A stretch of DNA of 7,670 nt, taken from NCBI GenBank assembly GCA_937927875.1, contig CALEYV010000159.1, forward strand, positions 1-7,670, written 5' to 3'. The position numbers and the translations under genes are program-made. The notes below the pieces were generated by a model. It had not been told where the DNA came from. It worked only from the letters and a program-made list of their open reading frames with translations, and searched no databases. Origin of the DNA: an uncultured Actinomycetes bacterium (GTDB lineage: Bacteria > Actinomycetota > Acidimicrobiia > IMCC26256 > PALSA-555). Positions 1 to 5,278 of the stretch are shown here, piece after piece. How positions within the stretch are numbered: the stretch's first letter is position 1; every line of letters begins with the position of its first letter.

Positions 1-59
1 GGACACGACCGGGTGGCCCACGCCAGCGCGACCCCGCAGTGCGGGCAGTTGTCGGGCAT
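1..59 (-). CDS. zinc-ribbon protein, N-terminal fragment (runs off left edge)
   Basis: The minus strand from an ATG at 59 reads MPDNCPHCGVALAWATRSCP before the window ends. It has a CPHC knuckle at residues 5-8 and another Cys at residue 19, the pattern of a short N-terminal zinc ribbon. A GGGAG Shine-Dalgarno-like sequence lies about 4 nt upstream of the ATG. Only about 19 codons are visible, so the function and the rest of the protein cannot be judged. It lies downstream of the quinone oxidoreductase on the same strand, with a 7-bp hairpin between them, so it is probably a separate transcription unit. Seen: the cysteine spacing and the ribosome binding site. Inferred: that this is a real gene start rather than a chance frame. 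Confidence 0.5.
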   Translation of the reverse strand, partial: MPDNCPHCGVALAWATRSC

Positions 60-123
60 GCCGCTCCCAGCCGACCGGATTCGACCGGGCATACCCAACA
101 ATGGGGGCGGTCCAGTCTTCCGC

Positions 124-140
124 GCCGCCCGCTGGGCGGC
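124..140 (-). terminator. candidate intrinsic terminator after quinone oxidoreductase
   Basis: A perfect 7-bp stem GCCGCCC / GGGCGGC with a 3-nt loop lies about 64 nt past the stop of the minus-strand oxidoreductase and before the next minus-strand start at 59. No T-run follows it, so termination is uncertain. Hairpins without a U-tract have been proposed as terminators in high-GC actinobacteria. Confidence 0.3.
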
Positions 141-203
141 CGGGTCGGGGCCGCGGTGGCCTTTTGCCCGACTTGTCCGGCTCGTCGGGTCCCGGGGCCC
201 GCG

Positions 204-1163
204 CTACGGGATCAGGACCACCCGACCGACGGCCTGGCGGCTCTCGACGTAGGCGTGCGCGGCCGCCGCCTCGGCGAGCGGGAAGGTCCGGTCGACGACG
301 ACCCGCAGCGTCCCGGCCGCGACGTCGTCGAGGTGACGCGCCACCATCTGCTGCACGCGGTCGGTCGTCACCTCGGCGCCGAGGAACACGCCGACCAGGG
401 TCTGGTTGCCGTTCATGAGCGAGGACGCGTCGAACGGCTGCTGGTCGCGCCCGGCCTGGCCGACCAGCGTGCACCGGCCCCGGTAGGCCAGGGCGCGGAT
501 GCTCCCGGACAGCGTCGAGCCGACCGAGTCGACGACCAGGTCGGCGCAGCGCCCGTCCGTGAGCTCCCGAGCCCGGTCGGCGAAGTCGGTGGTCCGGTAG
601 TTGATCCCGTGGTCGAGCCCGAACTCGCCGAGCCGGGCCAGCCGCTCGTCGCTCGAGGCGGTGGCGAGGACCGTGGCACCGGCGCGCTTGGCGAGCTGGA
701 TGGCGGCCAGCCCCACGCCGCTGGCGCCGGCCTGCACGAGCACCGTCTCCCCCCGCTGCAGCCGCCCGAACTCGAAGAGGCAGTCGTCGGCGGTCGCGAA
801 CGCGATCGGCACGCACGCGGCGGCCTTGATGTCGAGGCCGTCGGGCACGACCCAGGTGAGGATGGACGGGAACACCGCCCGCTCGGCGTGCGAGCCCCAG
901 AGCATGGTGCCGACCACCCGCTGCCCGACCGACCGGTCGCGCACCTCGGCGCCGACCTCGCGGATCGTCCCCGCGCACTGGTACCCGACGATGTGGGGCC
1001 GGGTCGCCATCTCACCGCCGGCGCGGTTCAGGGTGTCGCCGCCTTCGATGCTGATCGCCTCGACCTGGACGAGGACGTCGCCGGGGCCGACCGTCGGGTC
1101 GGGCACGTCCTCGTACCGGAAGACGGTGGGCGGTCCGGTCTCGTAGTAGACGGCGGCCTTCAC
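204..1163 (-). CDS. zinc-independent quinone oxidoreductase (MDR superfamily, zeta-crystallin type)
   Basis: The predicted 319-aa cytoplasmic NADPH-dependent oxidoreductase would reduce quinones or activated enones. Residues 1-120 form the GroES-like catalytic domain, beginning VKAAVYYETG and containing VGPGDVLVQVEAISI and GxEVRDRSVGQRVVG. The Rossmann domain follows, with the nucleotide loop GASGVG at 146-151 inside VLVQAGASGVGLAAIQLAK. The cysteine cluster of zinc-dependent alcohol dehydrogenases is absent, which points to the quinone reductase branch. The length matches that family (about 320 aa). I chose GTG at 1163 because homology-like sequence begins exactly there. An in-frame ATG at 1274 would add 37 residues of low-complexity, non-family sequence. 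No clear Shine-Dalgarno precedes the GTG, and a weak ECF41-like promoter match ends about 18 nt upstream, consistent with a very short leader. The substrate is unknown. Confidence 0.88.
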   Translation of the reverse strand: MKAAVYYETGPPTVFRYEDVPDPTVGPGDVLVQVEAISIEGGDTLNRAGGEMATRPHIVGYQCAGTIREVGAEVRDRSVGQRVVGTMLWGSHAERAVFPSILTWVVPDGLDIKAAACVPIAFATADDCLFEFGRLQRGETVLVQAGASGVGLAAIQLAKRAGATVLATASSDERLARLGEFGLDHGINYRTTDFADRARELTDGRCADLVVDSVGSTLSGSIRALAYRGRCTLVGQAGRDQQPFDASSLMNGNQTLVGVFLGAEVTTDRVQQMVARHLDDVAAGTLRVVVDRTFPLAEAAAAHAYVESRQAVGRVVLIP

Positions 1164-1181
1164 GGCGATGAACGCTAGCCA

Positions 1182-1208
1182 GACCGCAGCGAGGCGGTCG
1201 GCGTGACT
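1182..1208 (-). promoter_or_regulatory. weak ECF41-like promoter candidate for the quinone oxidoreductase
   Basis: The minus strand reads AGTCACG (1208-1202), exactly 16 nt, then GGTC (1185-1182). Against the recalled ECF41 signature TGTCACA-n16-CGTC this is 5/7 and 3/4 with exact spacing. Its end lies about 18 nt upstream of the GTG start. The same stretch holds a 6-bp inverted repeat, GACCGC and GCGGTC at 1182-1199, which could be an operator or a chance overlap. A match this weak could be coincidental; it gains weight only from the stronger copies elsewhere in the window. The rest of the 195-bp gap (1164-1358) shows no gene that I can support. Confidence 0.25.
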
Positions 1209-1323
1209 GGGCCGGTGGTTCGAGGGGCAGGGCCGTGGATGCGAGGGCTCCCGGGTCGTACTGCCCGCAGCCAACGGGTGCGCCGCCTTCGGCCTCCCCG
1301 ACCGCCTGCCCGGCCGATCCGTC

Positions 1324-1336
1324 GCGCGTTACGCGC
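1324..1336 (-). terminator. short hairpin downstream of the HxlR regulator gene
   Basis: A perfect GCGCG-TTA-CGCGC hairpin sits about 23 nt past the stop of the minus-strand regulator and within the 195-bp gap before the oxidoreductase. The stem is only 5 bp and no T-tract follows, so this is weak evidence for termination. Confidence 0.2.
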
Positions 1337-1358
1337 CGATTTCCGATGCGCTGCTGCG

Positions 1359-2015
1359 TCAGTTCACGGGATCGGCGACGCGGTCGTGTCCGGCTACGAC
1401 ACGCGCCAACGCCGAGGGCTCGCCCTCGAAGACGAGGCCGCGGGCTCGGGCCGCGTCGAGGTCGATGGCGCCGAGGAACAGCTCGACGACGACCGGCGGT
1501 GACCCGCTGATCGTGGCGTCGGGGCGGGGCACCGTGCCCGGCTCGACCGACACGCCCCCGTCGACGGTCCGCACCAGCATGGGCTGGTCGGCGGTGTGGA
1601 CCTCGATCGTCACGGGCGGGTCGGCCGGGGATCGATCGCGGAGCCGGCGCAGCGGCAGCGCGAGCCAGTGGCTGCGGAAGGCGGCGTCGTCGGAGCACTC
1701 CCGCAGGAGCGGCGCGCCCCACTCGCCGAGCGCGCCCACGACGGGTCGGAGGGCCTCCCCGCGCAGGGTGAGGCGGAACACGGTCGTCGCGACCGGGGGC
1801 GGCGCCGCCTCGCGGGCGATGACGTGGTGCTCCTCGAGCTTGCGCAGCCGGTCGGCGAGCAGGTTGGTCGCGATGCCGGGCAGCCCGAACTGCAGGTCGG
1901 TGTAGCGCAGGGGCTGGCGGATCATGAGCTCCCGGACGATGAGCAGGGTCCAGCGGTCACCCACCACGTCCAGGGCCTTCGCGGCGGCGCAGTACTGCTC
2001 ATAGGAGCGCACCAA
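1359..2015 (-). CDS. HxlR-family transcriptional regulator with C-terminal SCP2-like domain
   Basis: The 218-aa cytoplasmic regulator has an HxlR winged helix at about residues 5-105. Hallmarks are YEQYCAAAKALDVVGDRWTLLIVREL, LRYTDLQFGLPGIATNLLADRLRKLEEHHVI and the wing TVFRLTLRGEAL. Residues 133-215 resemble an SCP2 sterol-carrier domain (VTIEVHT, PDATISGSPPVVVELFLG), which may bind a hydrophobic effector. Cys9 lies where redox-sensing HxlR/DUF24 proteins carry their N-terminal sensor cysteine; the only other Cys is 107. TTG at 2015 and GTG at 2012 are adjacent in-frame starts. GGAGGGG lies 9 nt before the TTG, which favours it slightly. The gene is divergent from an MFS exporter across 107 bp containing a palindrome over the exporter promoter. 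I infer it represses the exporter and perhaps its own gene. Effector unknown. Confidence 0.9.
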   Translation of the reverse strand: MVRSYEQYCAAAKALDVVGDRWTLLIVRELMIRQPLRYTDLQFGLPGIATNLLADRLRKLEEHHVIAREAAPPPVATTVFRLTLRGEALRPVVGALGEWGAPLLRECSDDAAFRSHWLALPLRRLRDRSPADPPVTIEVHTADQPMLVRTVDGGVSVEPGTVPRPDATISGSPPVVVELFLGAIDLDAARARGLVFEGEPSALARVVAGHDRVADPVN

Positions 2016-2051
2016 ACCAGTTTACCCCTCCTGCACTAGAAACTCAATCTT

Positions 2052-2072
2052 CTACTTGACTCCTTCAACTAG
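2052..2072. promoter_or_regulatory. palindromic operator candidate between regulator and exporter
   Basis: CTACTTGA (2052-2059) and TCAACTAG (2065-2072) form an inverted repeat with 7 of 8 positions complementary and a 5-bp spacer. It covers the -35 hexamer of the exporter promoter. A second small dyad, GACT-TT-AGTC at 2074-2083, overlaps the -10. HxlR proteins are dimers that bind short AT-richer dyads in divergent promoters, and this stretch is strikingly AT-rich for the window. On the minus strand TAAAGT (2080-2075) could be a -10 for the regulator itself, but no convincing -35 accompanies it. Confidence 0.55.
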
Positions 2073-2084
2073 CGACTTTAGTCT
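2056..2084 (+). promoter_or_regulatory. sigma-70 type promoter of the MFS exporter
   Basis: TTGACT (2056-2061) matches the -35 consensus at 5 of 6 positions. After exactly 17 bp, TAGTCT (2079-2084) fits the actinobacterial TANNNT -10 pattern. Transcription would start near 2091, giving a leader of about 30 nt with GGAGGAG at 2111-2117 just before the ATG. The overlap with the palindrome at 2052-2072 implies steric repression. Confidence 0.6.
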
Positions 2085-2122
2085 CTGCGGCACCGCCTCA
2101 CCCAAGCCGCGGAGGAGCCCCG

Positions 2123-3739
2123 ATGGACGACGTCATCGAGTCCGCTGCTCGTCCCCACGCCGGGATGCGCCCGGCGCATCAGCACAAGGGCTGGATCCTG
2201 TTCGCGCTCTGCCTGGCGGCGCTGATCATCAACATCGACGTGACGATCGTGAACGTCGCGTTGCCGAGCCTCGTGCGCCAGCTCGGCGCCACGACCACCA
2301 GCCTGCAGTGGGTCATCGACGCCTACACGCTGGTGTTCGCGGCGCTGATCCTGGCCGCCGGCAGCCTCAGCGACCGCGTCGGGCGCAAGGGCATCCTCCT
2401 GCTCGGCTTGGTCGTGTTCGGCGCCGGCAGCCTGGCCGGCTCGCTCGCCTCGACGTCGGGTGAGCTCATCGCCGCCCGCGTCGTCATGGGGCTCGGCGCG
2501 GCGGGGATCTTCCCGTCCACGCTGTCGCTGATCGCCAACGTCTTCACCGAGCGGGTCGAGCGGGCCAAGGCAATCGGGCTGTGGGGCGCGACGACCGGCG
2601 TCGGCGTCGCCACCGGCCCGATCGTCGGCGGGTGGCTGCTGGGTCGCTTCTGGTGGGGCAGCGTCTTCCTGTTCATGGTGCCGCTGGCCGCCGCGATCGC
2701 GCTGCTCATCGCGTGGGTCGTCCCCACCTCGCGGGACCCGGCCGCGCCGCCGATCGACTGGCCGGGGCTCCTGCTCTCGAGCGCCGGGATGGGCACGCTC
2801 GTCTTCAGCATCATCCAGGCGCCGCACTGGGGCTGGGGTGACGCCCGCACCCTGCTGGCCATCGCGGCCGGAATCGCGATCCTCGGCGTGTTCGTGAGCG
2901 TGGAGCGCCGTCAGGCCCGTCCGATGCTCGACGTGAGCCTGTTCCGGAACCTGCGCTTCACCGCCGCCAGCGGGTCGATCACCATCGGGTTCTTCACGCT
3001 CACCGGCTTCACGTTCCTCGTGACCCAGTACTTCCAGTTCGTGAAGGACTACACGCCGCTCGGCACCGGCGTCCGCCTGCTGCCGGTCGCGACCTCCATC
3101 GCGGTCGCAGCGCTGCTCGGCACGAAGCTGGCGGTGAGGATCGGGAACAAGGCCGTCGTAGCGAGCGGCCTGGCGCTGTTCGGCGTCGCGCTGTTCTGGA
3201 TCGCCGCCGCGTCCGCGTCGACGGACTACCTCACGATCGTCGGCCAGATGATCGTCGGGGGCGGCGGCGTGGGCCTGATCACCGCGCCCGCCACCGAGGC
3301 GATCATGGGCGCGGTCCCGACGGAGAAGGCCGGCGTCGGGTCGGCGGTCAACGACGCCACCCGGCTCTTCGGCGCCGCGCTCGGCGTGGCGGTGATCGGG
3401 AGCATCGCCGCCTCCCTGTACGGCAACCGGCTCGGCGTGACGATCCCGCCCGGGCTCCCGGCCCAGGCCGCCCACGCCGCCCGCGGGTCGCTCGGCGGCG
3501 CCCTCGTCGCGGCCCAGCACCTCGGCCAGGCGGGGCTCGTGATCCCGGCCCGTCGGCTCACCTCGGCCGCCGTCGCCGCCTTCCTGCACAGCCTGAGTGG
3601 CAGCCTGCACGTGGCCGGCGCGGTCGCGTTCGGGGGCGCCGCGATGGCCGCCGTGCTCCTGCCATCCCGGCCGACCGTTCCCGCCCTGGCGCCGGTCGAG
3701 GAGCCACCTGTCGTGCTCGCCAAGTTCGACGCTGCCTGA
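2123..3739 (+). CDS. DHA2-family (14-TM) MFS drug efflux transporter
   Basis: The 538-aa inner-membrane exporter probably uses proton antiport. TM1 at about 23-45 carries NIDVTIVNVALP, the DHA2 signature with Asp39. Motif A GSLSDRVGRKG is at 80-90, motif B around Arg119 (LIAARVVMGLGAAGIFPS), and the antiporter motif C GATTGVGVATGPIVGG at 155-170. Further hydrophobic segments continue to about 430. A poorly hydrophobic Ala/Gly-rich loop (about 432-490) precedes the last TM at about 491-513 and a short Pro-rich cytoplasmic tail. Length and layout fit the 14-TM drug:H+ antiporter 2 family (EmrB/QacA/LfrA-like). Start: ATG with GGAGGAG 5 nt upstream. It has its own promoter and is convergent with the sigma pseudogene. 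Substrates cannot be inferred from sequence; control by the divergent HxlR protein is likely. Confidence 0.93.
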   Translation: MDDVIESAARPHAGMRPAHQHKGWILFALCLAALIINIDVTIVNVALPSLVRQLGATTTSLQWVIDAYTLVFAALILAAGSLSDRVGRKGILLLGLVVFGAGSLAGSLASTSGELIAARVVMGLGAAGIFPSTLSLIANVFTERVERAKAIGLWGATTGVGVATGPIVGGWLLGRFWWGSVFLFMVPLAAAIALLIAWVVPTSRDPAAPPIDWPGLLLSSAGMGTLVFSIIQAPHWGWGDARTLLAIAAGIAILGVFVSVERRQARPMLDVSLFRNLRFTAASGSITIGFFTLTGFTFLVTQYFQFVKDYTPLGTGVRLLPVATSIAVAALLGTKLAVRIGNKAVVASGLALFGVALFWIAAASASTDYLTIVGQMIVGGGGVGLITAPATEAIMGAVPTEKAGVGSAVNDATRLFGAALGVAVIGSIAASLYGNRLGVTIPPGLPAQAAHAARGSLGGALVAAQHLGQAGLVIPARRLTSAAVAAFLHSLSGSLHVAGAVAFGGAAMAAVLLPSRPTVPALAPVEEPPVVLAKFDAA

Positions 3740-3744
3740 TCACA

Positions 3745-3767
3745 CGGTCGCGCCGGCGCCCCGACCG
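3745..3767. terminator. candidate bidirectional terminator between convergent units
   Basis: CGGTCG (3745-3750) and CGACCG (3762-3767) form a perfect 6-bp stem around an 11-nt GC-rich loop that itself contains the palindrome GGCGCC. It occupies almost the entire 29-bp gap between the exporter stop and the sigma-remnant stop, where a shared terminator is expected. No U-tract is present. Confidence 0.4.
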
Positions 3768-3768
3768 C

Positions 3769-4043
3769 TCAGCGCCCGAGCAGGGTCAGGTCCAGGTGGT
3801 CGAGCGTGTCCGGCGCGGCGAGCATGTCGATGTGGACCACCCGGCCGTCCCGGATCGTGAGGTCCCACACCACCTTCGGACGGCCGCCGACCGACCAGGC
3901 GATCCCGACCGCGCCGTCGACGAGGGCCGCCTCGGCCGCGAGCGCCCGCCCCGAGAACGTGCCCGCCACCGCCGATAGGCGACGGCCCGCAAGTGGGCCC
4001 GGTGAGCCTCGAACTCCCCCGCCAGCCAGTCCCGCTCCGGCAC
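3769..4043 (-). pseudogene. ECF41-type sigma factor remnant with large internal deletion and frameshift
   Basis: The 5' part (4043 to about 3972) encodes 24 residues, starting MPERDWLAG and ending AHLRAVAYR. These align closely with residues 3-26 of the intact sigma factor at 6359-7249. Near 3970 the similarity jumps to another reading frame. From there to the stop at 3769 the sequence matches the C-terminal SnoaL-like tail, e.g. ALVDGAVGIAW, GRPKVVWDLTIRDGRVVHIDML and APDTLDHLDL. By alignment to the paralogue about 200 codons are missing, including most of sigma-2, all of sigma-4 and most of the SnoaL domain. The start signals survive: GTG at 4043 with GAGGAGGT about 6 nt upstream. The original frame now reads through Arg/Ser-rich nonsense, so no sigma activity is possible. 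It diverges from a VOC gene, with ECF41-like promoter matches in both directions. The deletion boundary is approximate. A sequencing or assembly collapse is the alternative. Confidence 0.8.
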
Positions 4044-4044
4044 C

Positions 4045-4071
4045 TGTCACCTCCTCGGGCTGGGATCCGTC
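4045..4071 (+). promoter_or_regulatory. ECF41-type promoter upstream of VOC gene
   Basis: TGTCACC (4045-4051), exactly 16 bp, then CGTC (4068-4071). This matches the ECF41 signature TGTCACA-n16-CGTC, as I recall it, at 6/7 plus 4/4 positions. Transcription would begin around 4078, leaving a leader of about 50 nt before the ATG at 4129. The -35 overlaps the complement of the ribosome binding site of the dead sigma gene, so part of the match could be incidental. The identical spacing upstream of the intact sigma gene argues against chance. Confidence 0.6.
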
Positions 4072-4080
4072 ATAGGCGAT

Positions 4081-4107
4081 GACGATCCAGGTCCCACCGA
4101 CGTAACA
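4081..4107 (-). promoter_or_regulatory. ECF41-like promoter candidate of the sigma remnant
   Basis: The minus strand reads TGTTACG (4107-4101), 16 nt, then CGTC (4084-4081): 5/7 in the -35 and 4/4 in the -10 of the ECF41 signature. The -10 ends about 37 nt before the GTG at 4043. With the plus-strand copy at 4045-4071 it would make the 85-bp gap a divergent ECF41-controlled region, implying the ancestral sigma gene was autoregulated. Confidence 0.35.
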
Positions 4108-4128
4108 CCGAGCTGGGAGGAGCCCCCG

Positions 4129-4479
4129 ATGACATCCGGCGTGCAGACGATCATCTACCCGGTCCAGGACCTCGCCGCCGCCAAGCAGCTGTACCGGACG
4201 CTGCTCGGCGTGGAGCCGTACGCGGACGAGGCCTACTACGTCGGCTTCAAGGCCGCCGACCAGGACGTCGGCCTCGACCCCAACGGCCATGGGAAAGGCA
4301 TGACGGGACCAGTCCCCTACTGGCACGTCGACGACATCAACGCCAGCCTCGCCGCGCTCGTCGAGGCGGGCGGCCAGACCCAGCACGAGCCCACCAACGT
4401 CGGCGGCGGGCGCCTGATCGCGACGGTGCGCGACGCCGACGGCAACCCGATCGGGCTGCTCCAGGACCCGCCGCGCTAA
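4129..4479 (+). CDS. VOC (glyoxalase/bleomycin-resistance fold) family protein
   Basis: The 116-aa single-domain cytoplasmic protein of the vicinal oxygen chelate superfamily has two beta-alpha-beta-beta-beta modules. The first begins VQTIIYPVQDLAAAKQLYRTLLG (5-27). The second is PYWHVDDINASLAALVEAGG (63-82), followed by GGGRLIATVRDADGNPIGLLQ (92-112). The second-module His66 is present, but the usual terminal metal-ligand Glu in the G-N-x-[IV]-x-[LE] strand is replaced (IGLLQD), so metal-dependent catalysis is doubtful. Start: ATG with GGGAGGAG about 8 nt upstream. It diverges from the ECF41 sigma remnant and has a strong ECF41-type promoter match at 4045-4071. Small VOC, carboxymuconolactone decarboxylase or oxidoreductase genes are the usual neighbours and targets of ECF41 factors. 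Substrate unknown. Confidence 0.9.
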   Translation: MTSGVQTIIYPVQDLAAAKQLYRTLLGVEPYADEAYYVGFKAADQDVGLDPNGHGKGMTGPVPYWHVDDINASLAALVEAGGQTQHEPTNVGGGRLIATVRDADGNPIGLLQDPPR

Positions 4480-4488
4480 CGGCGGGCC

Positions 4489-4515
4489 GGACCGTCAGCT
4501 AGCGCCGCACGGTCC
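4489..4515 (+). terminator. candidate terminator of the VOC gene
   Basis: GGACCGT (4489-4495) and ACGGTCC (4509-4515) form a perfect 7-bp stem with a 13-nt loop, starting 10 nt after the VOC stop codon. A second hairpin, GCTCGGC / GCCGAGC at 4554-4579 with a 12-nt loop, lies further on. Neither has a U-run, but the position is right. The rest of the 193-bp gap (4480-4672) holds no gene I can support and no convincing promoter for the next operon. Confidence 0.4.
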
Positions 4516-4672
4516 CGTCGCGCCGCTGGCCGATGCGGTTGGCGTAGGGCGCCGCTCGGCACCGCGGCGGACGCCGAGCCGGCCACAGATTTGGTCCCGG
4601 CCATCGCATGGAGTGGACTCTTTGCCATGGCCGCGCTCGGCGCCGTGACGTCGTGACCGGCGACCGGTCCTG

Positions 4673-5278
4673 ATGGCGCGCGTGTCTCGCGGGTTCCACG
4701 GCCGACGACGCACCGACGTCGACCCGAGCCGCCTGCCACCCGGCCAGTACGTGGTGGAGGACTTCCCGGTCCTCTCGGCGGGGCCGACCCCGCAGACGCC
4801 GCTCGACGAGTGGTCCTTCACGATCAAGGGCGCGGTGGACACGGAGCGGACCTGGTCGTGGGAGGAGTTCCTCGCCCTCCCGAGCGAGACGTTCACGGTC
4901 GACATCCACTGCGTCACGAAGTGGTCGAAGCTCGGCACGACGTGGACCGGCGTGTCGGTCGACGAGCTGCTCGCCGACGTCGAGACGGGCGCGGAGTACG
5001 TGTCGGCGTACAGCGACGGCGGCTACACGACGAACCTCCCGCTCGAGGACGTCACCGACGGCCAGGCGTCGGTCGCCTACGAGTTCGGCGGGGAGCCGCT
5101 GGAGCCCGAGCACGGCGGGCCGGCCCGGCTCCTCGTCCCCCACCTCTACTTCTGGAAGAGCGCCAAATGGCTGCGGGGGCTCACGCTGCTCGACCGGGAC
5201 GAGCCGGGCTTCTGGGAGACCCTCGGCTACCACAACCGGGGCGACCCGTGGAAGGAGCAGCGGTACTGGAGCGACTGA
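4673..5278 (+). CDS. sulfite-oxidase-like molybdopterin-dependent oxidoreductase
   Basis: The 201-aa protein consists of one oxidoreductase molybdopterin-binding domain of the sulfite oxidase/YedY (MsrP) superfamily. Cys80 in FTVDIHCVTKWS is the expected thiolate ligand of molybdenum. WTGVSVDELL (91-100), DGGYTTNLPLEDV (115-127) and HGGPARLLVPHLYFWKSAKWLRGL (147-170) are the family core. There is no signal peptide or Tat motif followed by a hydrophobic stretch, so it is probably cytosolic, unlike periplasmic MsrP. It also lacks the heme b5 and dimerisation domains of true sulfite oxidases. It overlaps the next gene, a flavin reductase, by about 13 nt, so an electron-transfer pair is likely. 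ATG at 4673 was chosen because RGFHGRRR and PPGQYVVEDFPVLSAGPTP resemble the family N-terminus. No Shine-Dalgarno is apparent, so the start is less certain. Substrate unknown. Confidence 0.88.
   Translation: MARVSRGFHGRRRTDVDPSRLPPGQYVVEDFPVLSAGPTPQTPLDEWSFTIKGAVDTERTWSWEEFLALPSETFTVDIHCVTKWSKLGTTWTGVSVDELLADVETGAEYVSAYSDGGYTTNLPLEDVTDGQASVAYEFGGEPLEPEHGGPARLLVPHLYFWKSAKWLRGLTLLDRDEPGFWETLGYHNRGDPWKEQRYWSD

Noticed and set aside
39..1178. Long plus-strand open frame opposite the quinone oxidoreductase (379 codons)
   Set aside because: Charged and repetitive composition with no recognisable motif; it mirrors the minus-strand MDR gene, which has a proper Rossmann fold.
1203..1290. GTGGTTCGAGGGGC and neighbouring inverted GC blocks resembling a tRNA T-arm
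   Set aside because: No acceptor, D or anticodon arms could be fitted at the required spacing, so no tRNA is called.
2078..3610. Long open frame on the minus strand opposite the MFS exporter (510 codons)
   Set aside because: Its product is Arg/Asp/Glu/His/Gly-rich low-complexity sequence with no domain, as expected for antisense of a GC-rich membrane protein gene; the plus strand carries clear MFS motifs.
4044..4386. In-frame upward extension of the sigma-remnant tail frame opposite the VOC gene
   Set aside because: The open frame upstream of the remnant is antisense to VOC and shows no sigma-like sequence; the true original start is in another frame at 4043.
4591..4619. TTGGTC with a 17-bp spacer to TGGACT as promoter of the molybdoenzyme operon
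   Set aside because: The -10 lacks the conserved TA and matches only 3 of 6 positions; too weak to annotate.
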